DNA of 64,000 bases, from the NCBI GenBank assembly GCA_029255685.2, contig CM055312.2, positions 68,648,792 to 68,712,791 on the forward strand, given 5' to 3'. The notes beneath the pieces were generated by a model, which saw only the letters and a program-made list of their open reading frames with translations, made no database searches and was not told the origin of the DNA. Position numbers and translations under genes: made by a program. The DNA is from Silene conica (Eukaryota > Streptophyta > Magnoliopsida > Caryophyllales > Caryophyllaceae). Numbering within the stretch: position 1 is the first letter of the stretch; each line of letters opens with the position of its first letter. Below, piece by piece: positions 1 to 10,834 of the stretch.

Positions 1-1042
1 AATCGATCAGAAGAAGGCTCCGAAAAAGAAGGCTCTGGAAAAAAAAAGAAGCATTGGCACGAACTGGGTCACGGGGTGGCTTTATGATTTCACGGTTGCG
101 CAATTCCTAAACGGTGCGGGGACATTCACCCCACCACTCGGGGAATTTCTGAGATTTTATGTAGCAATTTTGGACTGCATGCTCACGAGCAGTACAATGA
201 GAACACACCAGTTTCCGTTTTGCTTGTTTCTCATTGTCCTTAAGAACACGCCAATCACTAGAGGCAGATGACTGAGATTCACGGCGAACAGCAAAAGCCG
301 TGACATCTCCGACATCAGCGGACTTGTTATTACTGTCAAGAAGTCGCTTCTCCTACAAGACTAACTGGTAGGCACGATTGATAGAGGGCATGGGAGCAAG
401 AACCAAAATATGGGAGCAAATATTGGGATATAACGACGCATCTAACTCCATTAAAAATTTGTGTAGGCGTTATGTGTCTTGACGAGAGATAGAAGATGTA
501 TTAATTTGACACAAGCAATACCCACACGTGTAAGCAAAAGGCGGTTCCAAGGCAGAGATGGCGTCTCATAAACCCTTCAGTTGGCCAAAGAAGGCAGCAA
601 CAGACATATATTTTAATGGTTAACAATCATTGAGTTGAGTTTTAAGCTCATGAATGCGAGAACTATCAGTAACCGAGAAACGTTCGGCCAAATCGTTCCA
701 CAGCAGTCGAGCATCCTCGCAATATTGGACTGAATTCTTGAGAGATGGATCAATAGTATGCATAATCCATTGAACCATCTTACAATTGACAACTTCCCAT
801 TGATCAAGAAGGAATTCGTCAGTCGATTTAGGAATATTACCATCACAAAATCCGAACTTACGTCTGGATTTAAGAGACACACGCATTGAACTAATCCATT
901 ATTCATAATTGTCGTGACGGAGTTTAAGATGATGTATTGTCTGTCCCGGTCCATCTTGATTGCCAAGATAATGAGGGGATAGAGGGTCGATCTTCTGTTC
1001 AGGTTTAAGGGAAGAATCGAGACCACCATCTCCGTTAGTCAT
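1..1042 (-). pseudogene. Ty1/copia gag fragment, degenerate
   Basis: The minus-strand reading frame opens at an ATG at 1042 and continues to about 620 with a copia-type gag sequence (motifs MRVSLKSRRKFGF, QWEVVNC, DLAERFSV). One in-frame TAA lies just before MRVSL. Further left, in another frame, is a CCHC zinc knuckle of the form CSHCTAREHAVQNC (about 163-205) followed by a FPEWWGE segment, as in copia gag proteins. Gag coats the element RNA in cytoplasmic particles. The fragment runs off the window start, has stops and frame changes, and follows a PBS and LTR on its 5' side, so it is the 5' part of a dead copia element. Confidence 0.82.
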
Positions 1043-1106
1043 GGTAGAGAAGATGAACGGTTTCAGGGTTTGGTTGATATTTTTGTTTTTTTAGAGGAAT
1101 ACCCAA

Positions 1107-1116
1107 CCTGATACCA
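1107..1116 (-). other. Primer binding site of the copia element
   Basis: On the minus strand the sequence TGGTATCAGG directly follows the LTR end (..AATCA). It resembles the complement of the 3' end of plant initiator tRNA-Met, the usual copia primer. It lies about 65 bases upstream of the gag ATG, which fixes the element's orientation. Confidence 0.75.
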
Positions 1117-1400
1117 TGATTAGAGATAGAACAATTGGAATGATTGGATTGTTATCACTAGCACTCGGTATTTATAATATCCCGAGTACATACAACGAGA
1201 TTATGTGAATACAATTAATACGGAGTATCAATTAAGAACAAGTGCAAAGAACCATGTGTGAATCCTAATTCTAAAAGACGATTCATTGAACCGTATCATT
1301 AACTCCAATAAGAGAAAAAGCAGTAAACTAAATTAAGGGTAAAATGGGGATAAAATCTTGAGTTTGGAGGGAAAATTAAAAACTTGCGGGAATAATCCAT
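1117..1400 (-). mobile_element. 5' LTR of the copia element, outer boundary uncertain
   Basis: The LTR begins (plus-strand reading) with TGATTAGAGATAG next to the PBS. I cannot place its outer edge; 1400 is a guess because no second LTR is in the window. It contains a TATA-like promoter at 1170-1181. Confidence 0.5.
1170..1181 (-). promoter_or_regulatory. TATA box in copia LTR
   Basis: On the minus strand ATATTATAAATA is a good TATA box. It is framed by a 6-bp inverted repeat, ACTCGG and CCGAGT, 13 bp apart, and sits about 55-65 bp inside the PBS-side edge of the LTR. Assignment as the LTR promoter is inference. Confidence 0.45.
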
Positions 1401-1783
1401 TTTTTTGGCGTGAATTCACCTAAGGTACCAAAAGGTGAACGGTGTGCATAGTAAGGTATTAAGTTTTAATTTTTTTTGATAAGTTGTTAAATTTTAAAAA
1501 GTGTTACATTAAATGGTATTTTTATCGATTGATCCTAATAAATATTATAATAGGCTCCATAAGTTCAATAAAATAATGAAATTTAACCCAGTAATAAGTT
1601 TAACTAGAATGTAGTCTGTATTCATGAATATTACTTCACGTAAAATTTCAGTGACTCGCTGAAATGCAATAATATTACAATATAGGGATAATCATTTATT
1701 CATACATAATATTGTCCGTAAAATTCTCAGACATAATACTCCGAACATATATTCCCTTCAATAATGAATAACTAATTAATTAC
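1401..1783. other. AT-rich spacer; downstream flank of the thaumatin-like gene
   Basis: No coding frame or repeat recognised. The part nearest 1784 would be the 3' UTR of the interrupted thaumatin-like gene (minus strand). Confidence 0.4.
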
Positions 1784-1973
1784 TCAAGGGCAAAAAGTTA
1801 CCGCGTAATTAGTACCAGTGGAACAGGTAAAAGTACTATTAGCATCATCCTGAATTTTTTGACGAAATGGGGTTATAAAGCAAACTTTTTATTGCTTTGG
1901 GGCCCATTTGAAACTATTTGTTCTAAATGGGTCCACGTCATCATATTATTATTTTTTCGAGTTTTTTACACAA

Positions 1974-2070
1974 AGCCGCTAGCTTAGCCAACGGCTTTAC
2001 CTGTTTCTACCCAAAACAAAAAAAAAGTAGTATTGAGGTAAGCCGCTGGCCCAACCAGCGGCTTTACCTG
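1974..2070. repeat. Subterminal hairpin repeats, left end of Pack-MULE
   Basis: Two hairpin-forming units, one with CCGCTAGC and GGCTTTACCTG and one with GCCGCTGG and CCAGCGGC, lie just inside the left TIR. They match units inside the right TIR. Confidence 0.6.
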
Positions 2071-2870
2071 TTCTGCGCACCATTACATTACGGCATTGGT
2101 AGAGAGTCATTTCATGTATGTTTGGCAGCGCGCTCCCAGCTACAGGTAAGTCTTACGCCATTAACAAGCACAATGAAATTCCTTGTTCCGGACAGGGTAG
2201 AAGAGAGACTTGGGAAGGCAAAGTAAGGCCATCCCGAAAGAGCCAACCAAGGATTTAAACCCCAACGCTTCCTTATTCGAAGGCTCCTTACTATATCTTA
2301 TAAGAATGGATTACATCTTAGGTTTGGAAGAATCCATTCAATAAATGCTCTCTTAGAGTACTACTTACTTTAGGTATAAATGGAGTAACTTAAAAGAGAA
2401 AGGATGCTCATTGAGTATGGATTTTGGCCAAACCAGCGGCTATACATAGAGTAGAAGGTGAATAAAGATGAATGTTGTTTTATATACATAGAGTTTGAAC
2501 ATGAGTAAATAAGGAGAAAAAGGAGAAAGTATCCCATGATTATGGGAGAATATAAAGTTAGACTATAGCGTAATATACATTCTAAACTTACTGATATATA
2601 TTTCCTAAGATAGACTGATAGATTGATTACGTTCGTTGATTTGTGGCGGATTGAGAGGGTGTATCTTTGACTGATTTGCTAGTATCATTAACATTGTATA
2701 CTATGTTACTTGATTTAAAGTATGTGCATTGTAATGGTAATCATCTAAGTTTGGAAATTATAGTGTATCTTGTAAATATAGCAAACTGTATACTAACAGC
2801 CATCCACACTCCACAAATCATGGCATCTGATTGTCTATCATACGTAGATTGATTCCCCTGCCTAGCGGCT

Positions 2871-3262
2871 TCATTGAGACTGGTCTGCAATTGGTTTGCA
2901 TTTTCCATTGACGATGTTGTACGCTATGTTTGACACTCGTTTCTGCAATAAATTAGCCAAATAGTCATAAATCAACGCGCCATCCTTTTTCCCCGAATAG
3001 CTTCTCACAACTACAAATGATTTGAACTTACAGATCATTCGTAGGCATGAACATGACCAGAAAACACGAGATCGACTTTGTGTTGAACAAACCAAGGCTC
3101 AAACATATCACCCTCATAGGCTCATACTTTCTCCTTCCATGAAATGGTACTGGTAGCTGTTATACCATGGAGAATGCACAAGAACAATTAGCCATGGAGT
3201 CTCGCTTCTATTAACCCTCGGAAGCTCCTCTTCTAGCCACTTGTATTGTGGGGTGTACTTCC
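2871..3262 (-). pseudogene. Captured purple acid phosphatase gene fragment
   Basis: Minus-strand exon sequence after a splice acceptor at 3263-3264 reads [50 protein letters not shown]. This is the metallophosphatase part of plant purple acid phosphatases, including the GHVHAYE metal-ligand motif. A GT-AG intron (3031 to 2943) follows, then a second exon with RVSNIAYNIVNGKC. The intron shows capture from DNA, not from mRNA. Decay includes a frameshift after MEGES and a TGA where Arg follows AYE. The family hydrolyses phosphate esters with a binuclear metal centre; this fragment lacks most of the enzyme and cannot be active. Confidence 0.85.
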
Positions 3263-3324
3263 CTGCAATTAAAACAAAATAAGCCTTTGGGTAAGATTAA
3301 AATAGTGGAAAGATGTCAGCACGT

Positions 3325-3485
3325 GAAGCCGCTACTTTGGGTAGCGGCTTGCCTCCTTCTCTCTTTTTTTTAATTGAAGCCGCTACTTTAGGTAGCGGTT
3401 TTGCCTTCCCAATTGTTCTCCCTTATTCTCCTTTTTTTTTTTTAAACAACACAGGTAAAGCCGCTGGTTTAGGCAGCGGCTTTGT
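3325..3485. repeat. Subterminal hairpin repeats, right end of Pack-MULE
   Basis: Three hairpins of the form GCCGCTACTTTGGGTAGCGG, separated by T-rich spacers, lie inside the right TIR. Two carry a TTTGGGTAGCGG or TTTAGGTAGCGG arm and one carries GGTTTAGGCAGCGGC. Confidence 0.6.
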
Positions 3486-4293
3486 ACCAAACACTGAAAA
3501 AAAAATAAAAGTGATGACGCGGACCCATTTGGAATAAATAGTTTCAAATGGGCCCCAAAGCAATAAAAAGTTTGCTTCATAACCCCATTCCGTCAAAAAG
3601 TTCCATCATCCTTAGGGTAACTATAAGCACTAGGGCATGCATTCTTGAAATACTGTGAGAATGGAGTAGGTCCACAGTTCCCTGAATTGCAACAATATTG
3701 GTCCGTCTTGAAAACCGTGCATGGGTTGTTACACCCACCGGGGGCCTGTAGCTGACTTGGGCACTGCCCAATCAGGTTGGCCCGACAAGTCGGTCCCGAA
3801 GTACAACCATTGGATACTGGCAAGAATGTCATGGGCACGTTAAAGCCATCGACTAACGATATGTCGAAAAAATCGAGGTTGTTGAATTGGCCAAGGGCGT
3901 ATTCGGCTAGGGTGTTCGGTGGTGTACCGTAACCAGTGCACTGAAGGACCCCACCGCAGTCTCCGGTGATGCAGCGGAGCCCGTTAGGCCCGGTTGAAGT
4001 GCAGCCTGTACGAGCCCAAATGCGGGCTCCAGTCTGGCCCGGGTTAGCGCTGATAGTCCAGGTATCACCCTGTTTCATCTGTCGCCCGCCACCTGGGACA
4101 GCAGCAGCCCAAATTGGAAAATTACAATTACTTTTAATCGTGAATGTAGCCGCGTTGGTGTTTGTAAAGAACATGAATGTCACTAGGATGAGACATAAAA
4201 TTCGGATGGAGTTGAAGTAACTCATCTTTGTGAGCGGAGAAGTATGATATGTTGAGTGTTTTTCCTATTGAAGTAGTGAGTAGTGTGAATTTG

Positions 4294-4303
4294 TAGTTAT
4301 ACG
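4294..4303 (-). promoter_or_regulatory. Possible TATA box of the thaumatin-like gene
   Basis: Minus-strand GTATAACTAC lies about 70-80 bp upstream of the ATG at 4225. Spacing fits a plant core promoter but the match is weak. Confidence 0.3.
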
Positions 4304-4318
4304 ATGGTTTGGTTTATC

Positions 4319-4748
4319 TACTCCTTACTAAAATGTGAGTAAGGGATATTACTATTCACAATGAATAGTAATCACATGCTCCACTTTTGCCAATTTTTCA
4401 TTTTCATATGAGCATAGCAAACAACACCTTAACCAATTTTCTTATCCATCAACTTCACCTCAATTATTTTTCAACAAATCGCTCTCGTGACGGGTATATC
4501 CGTCACAAGTTTGTGACGGGTCAAATATTATCCATATTAGTAAATACTACTCCTTGCTAAAATGCGAGTAAGGGATATTATTATATTCATAATGAATAGT
4601 ACTCACATGCTCCACTTTTGCCAATTTTTCATTTCCATATGAGCATAGCAAATAATACCTTAACCAATTTTCTTATCCATCACTACCTTCACCTCAATTA
4701 TTTTTCAACAAGTCGCTCTCGTGACGGGTATTATCCATATTAGTAAAT
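4319..4748. repeat. Tandem duplication upstream of the thaumatin-like gene
   Basis: Two diverged copies of a roughly 200-230 bp unit follow each other, the second starting near 4548. Both contain GAGTAAGGGATATTA, TCACATGCTCCACTTTTGCC, AATCGCTC or AGTCGCTC, and GTGACGGGTAT. The second copy lacks the middle CCGTCACAAGTTTGTGACGG palindrome. It lies in the gene's upstream flank. Confidence 0.7.
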
Positions 4749-5046
4749 AAGACAAAATATAATGCTACTCCCTAGGTGCTTAGTTTTTGTTTTATCTCCT
4801 TTTGTGGATATTTTTTAACCCGTCGTAATTGTGGTTTGTTTAGTTTAGATTTGTAAAAGTTGCTAGAAGAGAAAAGCCAGAAGATGTGAGCAGAGAGGAT
4901 GGACTCCTCTGATTTTTTTAATTAATTGATTACGAAGTATTATATATGGTGAATAACCAATGCATAATAACAAGAGAGCTGAGAACCAAGTAGATATCAA
5001 TCTAAAATTAGATCATCCTTGTGTAATTGTGAGTAATACACAATAG
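4749..5046. other. Spacer, no feature recognised
   Basis: AT-rich sequence with no convincing coding frame or repeat. Confidence 0.4.
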
Positions 5047-5062
5047 AACCAACAGTATTGTT

Positions 5063-5247
5063 ATTTTTTTGACAAGATACATGAAAATAGAGAAACGCTA
5101 AACCATAGCCTTTTTAGCCAAATAGTGAGCAATTCTGTTCAGATTTTTAGGACGGTAACTAATTGATAAGCAGTGATAAGACGAAAACAAAGACAAAATA
5201 TTCCTTATTGTAACTTTGCACGAGTGATCCCATCTCTCGAAGCCCGC
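5063..5247 (-). mobile_element. 5'-truncated LINE 3' end
   Basis: A 185-bp insert is flanked by a perfect 16-bp direct repeat AACCAACAGTATTGTT (5047-5062 and 5248-5263). On the minus strand it ends in an A run next to the duplication and encodes LNRIAHYLAKKAM then a stop, resembling the C-terminus of plant LINE RNase H domains. Long variable target duplication, A tail and 5' truncation are classic for target-primed reverse transcription. Confidence 0.75.
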
Positions 5248-5395
5248 AACCAACAGTATTGTTGTTGCCTATAAATGTTGTTTTGGGAGATTTCTAAACT
5301 TTTATCTTCAGGTGTTCTATCATCTAATTTGGAATATTCTTGATCAAAATTGAATTGTTAGATGCAGTTAATAACTATCATTATTTTACGGAATT

Positions 5396-6177
5396 ACTTT
5401 TTCACATACGGACTTTACTCTTTCACATACATTTTTTTCATAAACTTTCCTTATCGTACCTTTTTTTCCTAACCCTAATCAAATTAACTCTTATCTATCT
5501 TTTCCCCTAAAATCGAATCTAATTGATCTATAAACTTTGAACAATGAATTATAATTCTCTATGAATAAAACAATTTTTTTCCGTGTTAGCGATTATTAAT
5601 AATTTTTGTGTGGAAATTATTAGGATATAGAAGTAATTTATCAAAAAATTAAGGTTCTCTTGTTCATTGTTCACAGTTTCATGGTTCGTAGTACTACTTA
5701 GTGCATTCATTCTGTCAATCTACTTTTATTAATTAATCAAACGTTCACTTGTTTATTCTAATTTGTTTAACCATGCATGTATGGTGTTGTTGTCGTTAGT
5801 GTGACCTTTGATACTCGAATTGCTATTGACTTCCCCATTTTTTAACGTGTTTTAAGAGTCTTTTGCCGGTGATTATTCCATTGCGTCGAATGGTGGGTGG
5901 TGTCGGATAAACGATGGTGGTCGGAATAGAGGAGAGGGAGTGCGAGATAAGGGGGCTGACTGAGACAGCGAGAGAAAGGTAACCGAGTTCAGCCAGTGTA
6001 ACATGAGTTAGCGACTAGACTGATGGGGCAAAGGGTGTTGAACGGAGGTAGTATTGTGGTGAAGGGAGATGAGAGAAGGGAGGGAAAAAAATCAATTGGG
6101 TAACAAAAGGAGAAAAATGACAAAGGCAAAATTGTAAAAAGCATATGTGAAAAAGTAAAACTCGTATGTGAAAAAGT
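5396..6177. mobile_element. Non-autonomous TIR element
   Basis: About 38-bp inverted repeats close this segment: left ACTTTTTCACATACGGACTT then ACTCTTTCACATAC, right the reverse complement of a close variant. Each end carries two copies of the TTTTTCACATA word. No clear target duplication and no transposase were found, so the superfamily is unassigned. Confidence 0.55.
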
Positions 6178-6899
6178 GCGACCCCTATTTTACATCTACA
6201 GTTTTATTGCTTTTCAGTACTTCTATTAGAGCACTTCTTTCCGGCCCTCTTGCTCTTTCTCGAAAATCCATTTATAAGTTATAATCCTTCTAATTAACTG
6301 CTTCTTTCTGGCCCTTCTGCTCTTTTTCTTTCGTCTAAAGATAAGTATGTATCGCGGGTAACACAGTTAGATAATAACACAATGTGCATTGTTACAAAAC
6401 TTACAGTGCAGGTCATTTCTCTGACCTCGATTTCTTGCTTCCTTTTGTAGATAATTCCTTGAGTTAAGTCTGTAGTTGCTTTTCAATTTGCTTGACCCTC
6501 CTATTTCTTGTTGTTGGAATGTATCTGAGCTGAGTTAGTCTGCTCATTGACTCATTGAGAAGTTCAAATTTCTTTGCTCATGCATCAACCTCCCTTCAAC
6601 CCGTTTCAATAGGGATTTTCTCCCATTTGTCCATCATCTCAGTACAACTTTCATGGAATGCGGCAACATAAGTTGTAACTTATAAATGGATTTTAGAAAC
6701 CGAAATTGTTTGTGAACGGCGATACTACGGGTCGTTTTTTGCGCAAACCATGGAGCAAATAGCTCAACCAACAATCTGAATACGATAAGGGAAGTGAGAA
6801 GATGAGAATGATGCATGGTCATATTTCATTATTTGGTATGGTCGGAGCAAGGAAACGGACATGACGAAGATAGCTCGTCAAATCTCGAAATATCGAAGT
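6178..6899. other. Spacer, no gene recognised
   Basis: A pyrimidine-rich stretch (repeated CCCTTCTGCTCTTT or CCCTCTTGCTCTTT) lies near 6240-6330. The short open frames show no family motif. Confidence 0.35.
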
Positions 6900-7050
6900 A
6901 ACATGTCGCTGTCCGCGATAGCGACGAGTCCTAAATTTCAAAAAAAAAAAAAAATCGAAATTTATGACGTGGACCCATTTTTGGTAAACAGTTTGAAACT
7001 CGCCCTATTTTGGTAAATAGTTTGATTTTCGACCTCATTTTAGCAAAAAC
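6900..7050. repeat. Isolated end related to the Pack-MULE TIR
   Basis: A hairpin GTCGCTGTCCGCGATAGCGAC, an A run, then TGACGTGGACCCATTT, GTAAACAGTTTGAAA and a CCTCATTTTAGCAAAAA end follow the same order as the right end of the 1852-3603 element (hairpin, TGACGCGGACCCATTT, AATAGTTTCAAATGG, AACCCCATTCCGTCAAAAA). No partner end was found. Confidence 0.4.
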
Positions 7051-7514
7051 TTCTATGATTACTCACAAAACTCTTCAAAGTTTTAAAACTTCGCTAAATC
7101 AGTTTTTCACTAACTTTTATTATATTTTTATCGTTCAGACCTACCTCATACTTTATATATTATCCGCCAGACTCATCTCAAACTATACTTTTCTACAACA
7201 CATTGACAATGTGATACCCTTGTTGGATAAATTACATTGAAATAGGGTCAAAACTCACCCAAACTTTTAAATTGAGTCTTAGATTTTCAAAACTCAAAGA
7301 CTTTGTTAAAACTTTGGTAGATTATTGGTAGTTTTGAGTGAGTTTTAGCTTGTTTTAAGATTTACCAAAATCTTGTTTTAAAACGGCTAATAACCTTACC
7401 CTTTTAAAATTTAGCTATTGTATGTGAAATTATAAATTAGTACTTTATGTAATTCAAATTAATTTTCGATGCTATAAATTACGACTTTTATGTGATTCAA
7501 ACATAATTTATTTA
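7051..7514. other. AT-rich spacer
   Basis: No coding or repeat feature recognised beyond low-complexity A/T runs. Confidence 0.35.
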
Positions 7515-7929
7515 TCTCTACTAGAATTAGAACATGTAAATGTTCAGTTGTTCTCCTATAGTTATTGATATTAAATTTAAAAATTTATGTTTTTCACGCC
7601 ATGACACAAATTTGAAACTTTCTTTTGTTTCTACTCAAATTACGTCAACAAAAAAAGAAACATCGAGTTTGTAGTGGTACAACCTTGATGAATGTCTTTC
7701 AAAGACAAAGATTTATACTTTATGACTCGAAAGAAATTTTAGTAATGATTTTAAACCCAAAATTGCGTCTAGAAACTCTATGAAACCGATGACAAAGAAA
7801 TAAAAAATGGTTTCAATTCCGCGTGTTTTTTGTAGTGACTATCATTATCATGCAACGCTCAAGAAATTAAACGTCGCTTGTATAAATATCTTGGGGTATG
7901 GCGCGCGTAGCGCGCCATACAACAACTAG
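7515..7929 (+). mobile_element. Short Helitron-like element
   Basis: The right end has a perfect 11-bp stem with 3-nt loop (7896-7920, GTATGGCGCGC/GCGCGCCATAC), five bases, then CTAG followed by T, the layout of a Helitron 3' end. A possible 5' end, A then TCTCTACTAG at 7515, matches the usual TC start. No Rep/helicase is present, so the element is non-autonomous. The 3' end is better supported than the 5' end. Confidence 0.5.
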
Positions 7930-8703
7930 TATAGAAAAAAGTAGCATGGATGGATTTTTGAATATGCTTTGTTTCGAGTATCCTCTCTTTGACTTTTCTC
8001 TGCATGGACAGTTGGAATTGATTAAATGTGCACGTCTCATCATCTCAAACTGTTGTCAATTAAGGCGATCTCTATTTAGCTACAAAACATGGCTTATAAT
8101 CGACATATTCGTCACAAGTTGAGAATAAACAATGTTTTTCTTTACAATAATACAAATAGAAGGACAAGTGAAGAGAAATGAAACACTACATAAATAGTGC
8201 TACAAACATATTGTGAGTTTCAGCATAAAATTAGTGATGATTAATTGTGTTTACTCACATACTAAACTAACTAGACATTTTAAGATTAGTCATATTAGAC
8301 ACGGCCTCGCTCAAAGATACAAGTATATTAGCCCTAATAATATAAATTGGATTAGGCCAATAATATAATTTTTATAACGCATAAATAGGACTATAAATCC
8401 AGATCTATATGAGCGACGTACATTAAATGTAAATTTGGAAATGTAAATTTACTAATTAATTGAGTTAATATGTTTTTTTTTTAACTTTTAAAAATTTGGA
8501 CTTACATTTTAATTGTTTAGGTCTTAAAATCAAATTCTTGTTGAGTTTAGATATATTATTTTTGAGTTTCAAAATAGTATTTTGAGTTAATTTGTTTTAT
8601 AAAGATGTTCAGACGATTATTTTCAATAAAGCTCGTAAACTTTACATATGAGCTCAAATCATTTGTTATAAAGTTTTTAATCTATATTATACTAGTAGTC
8701 TAG
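7930..8703. other. AT-rich spacer
   Basis: No gene or repeat recognised. Confidence 0.35.
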
Positions 8704-9061
8704 GTAGCACCAAAACGGACACGGACACGGACACGAGACATGACATCCCATGAAATTTAGGATACGGGACACGACATTTAAATATAATAAAATACATATT
8801 TTATGGTTATAAAAAACGTATAATTTTATTTTTATCATATATTTGAAGTTAAATCTAAAAAAGTAAAGGTATAATTCGACCATTACTATAACTAATTCTC
8901 ATTTTCCACCCAAACTCATCTTCTAATCGATCTTTTTTAAAATTTTATTTCTCGTTTAAACTATAATATGTTTAGCCATGTGTCCAACGAGTGTTGAGTG
9001 TCCGAGTGTCGGACACGGTGTCGAACACGGGACGGCTAATTAAGAGAAGTGTCCGTGCAAA
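8704..9061. mobile_element. MITE-like element with GGACACGG-type ends
   Basis: The left end contains CGGACACGGACACGGACACG. The right end contains GTGTCGGACACGGTGTCGAACACG and finishes GTGTCCGTGC. The two ends are imperfect inverted repeats around an AT-rich middle. No clear target duplication was identified. Confidence 0.45.
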
Positions 9062-9623
9062 GTACAGAAATGATTGTATACTTATTTATAATGTACAAAT
9101 TAAAATAGTTTGATCCATACCAATTCTCATTACTCAAATAGAGAAGTTGTAATTGAGAGATGATATAAGCAACGAGCACCTACATCAAATGAAGTTAACT
9201 ATTTTATTTTTTCCAATATAGAAAGAATATATTCTTTCTATATAGGACGGAATAAATGAATAACTGATAGCATATGTATGCAAATGTCATTACAGACAAA
9301 AATTTGAGAAGGAAAATAATATTGCGATAACACCCGGTGTCGTTCTAGCACTCACCAAAATTTGAGAATAGATGATAAAGTTTGTGATGAAGATATATTT
9401 TGCATTTACTAAATGGGAGTTTATACCGCTTATAGCAAGTTCTACCAAACTGATAAAACGTAGTCTTCTCAACTCCCATGGTCAACACACATTTGCGGCA
9501 ATATTTGGGAGTAGTATACACATTAACAGTCTAACTATTTGTTCCACCTGCCCTTTACGACTAATGGGACTTGTAACTTGTTTCTACCATAGATTAGTTC
9601 GAGACTAAATCATTGAACGTAAA
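9062..9623. other. Spacer, no gene recognised
   Basis: Contains a short TTCTTTCTATA-type inverted repeat near 9220-9240 but no coding signal. Confidence 0.3.
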
Positions 9624-9759
9624 GTTATGTACTTGTATTTACTATTTAGTGGCGTTATTTTTGACGCATCTACACTCCTTTTCCAAAAACTAATTAAAAA
9701 TTTGTTTAACAAAAACGCATAAAATCTATGTGGGTTATGTACTTGTATTTACTATTTAG
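9624..9759. repeat. Direct repeat pair flanking about 85 bp
   Basis: A 25-bp sequence beginning TTATGTACTTGTATTTACTA occurs at about 9626 and again at about 9735, directly before the MITE at 9759. It may mark a local duplication. Confidence 0.6.
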
Positions 9760-10189
9760 GCTCCGTTTGACAGCGCATTTCAGGTACCTAATTTACCTGA
9801 AGTAGTTTTTTTGCCAAAAGAATCAGGTAGCTCATTTTTTCGGGAGTGTTTGGCAAATAGCTTATTTGGTTAAATAAGCTACCTGAAATGAAATGCTACC
9901 TAAGGTAGCATTTTAGATTTCAGGTACCTGATTTTAGGTTATATTACATTTTCACCCTTCAATCTATAATATAGTAAATAATTATTATATCATTTTCTGT
10001 CATTTTACTAAAATAAGCTACCTTTTCAATTAGTTTGTCAAATCGTTCTTTATATAATGAGTAAGTTTATCAGCTCCTAATATTCAGCTACCTTATCACC
10101 TACATTTTCAGGTTTTAGCTACCTTTTCAGTTTTTAGATACATTTTCAGGTTTCAGGTAATTTTTCAACTCGTTTTGTCAAACAGAGCC
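9759..10189. mobile_element. Harbinger/Tourist-like MITE
   Basis: The inverted ends are GGCTCCGTTTGAC and GTCAAACAGAGCC (the latter with one change), flanked by TTA on both sides (9756-9758 and 10190-10192), as expected for the PIF/Harbinger group. The interior is full of CAGGTA and CAGGTAGC words in both orientations. No transposase is present. Confidence 0.7.
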
Positions 10190-10834
10190 TTAGGTTATTG
10201 TTATTTGTTAAGACTATTTTTAGTTATAAGTCAAGCCTTCAATTCTTATATTGAACAATAATTTTCTGATAACATATCACTAAACATTTTGTCTAATTAA
10301 ATATTTTTTTTTCATAAAACTCGATATATTCATTATTAGAAAATAGAAAATTTTGCATCTGTTTTATGTTAATAATAGTGTACAAAAATTTCTGAGAATA
10401 TGTGGAAAAGAATACCATATTTTCGGTTTATAAAAATATTGTACAATTATATTGAATTTAATTGAGTTTATGTATAAATTTTTTTCGAAACTTTTAAAAC
10501 TTCGGGCTATATTTTAATATTTGATATTAAAACTAAATAAATTGAGTCTATATGGATTCCTTTTCAGTTTCGTTATAATTTTTGGAGTTGAATATTTGTA
10601 TAAACGAGCTCGTACACTCTATACTTAAAGTCAAATATTATTATAAAACTCAGAACTTTTATCATAAGTTTAGGTGCATTTATTATGGTGTTTAAGCGAT
10701 TCTAAGAATCGGATCCCAAAAAAGAACAAGTCCCTATATGTTTCAGCGTAAATAAATACTCGCATCGGTAAATTTATCGTTGTTTTTAACAAACCAGGGA
10801 TCGATTCCTGATGTGCTGCACATTTGTTCATTGC
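10190..10834. other. AT-rich spacer
   Basis: No gene or repeat recognised. Confidence 0.35.

Larger units (their letters stand above)
1852..3603. mobile_element. Pack-MULE (non-autonomous Mutator-like element) carrying phosphatase exons
   Basis: The ends are inverted repeats of about 90-100 bp. The tips read GAATTTTTTGACG on the left and, reversed, GAACTTTTTGACG on the right, followed by shared AATGGGGTTAT and GCTTTGGGGCCCATTTGAAA. A perfect 9-bp target duplication CATCATCCT (1843-1851 and 3604-3612) flanks it, the hallmark of Mutator-like elements. Inside each end are short hairpins built on AGCCGCT and AGCGGCTT. There is no transposase. Part of a purple acid phosphatase gene lies inside. 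It is inserted in a thaumatin-like gene. Confidence 0.9.
1784..4225 (-). pseudogene. Thaumatin-like protein (PR-5/osmotin type), split by a transposon
   Basis: The frame from 4225 to 3613 encodes a signal peptide (hydrophobic core [11 protein letters not shown], likely cut before ATFTI) and a thaumatin-fold protein with motifs [31 protein letters not shown] and YSYPKDD. At KDD the frame runs into transposon sequence and stops three residues later. The missing end, beginning DDANSTFTC and ending TFCP followed by TGA (stop at 1784-1786), lies beyond the insertion at 1851-1784. The two parts join exactly through the 9-bp duplication CATCATCCT, giving about 226 residues and 16 cysteines, normal for the family. 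The truncated form loses the last two cysteines, hence two of the eight expected disulfides. The family is secreted, acts in pathogen and stress responses, and many members are antifungal. Apart from the insertion the frame is intact, so the hit looks recent. Confidence 0.93.

Noticed and set aside
1927-2226. Plus-strand open frame of 99 codons in the Pack-MULE
   Set aside because: It overlaps the TIR and hairpin repeats and shows no known motif.
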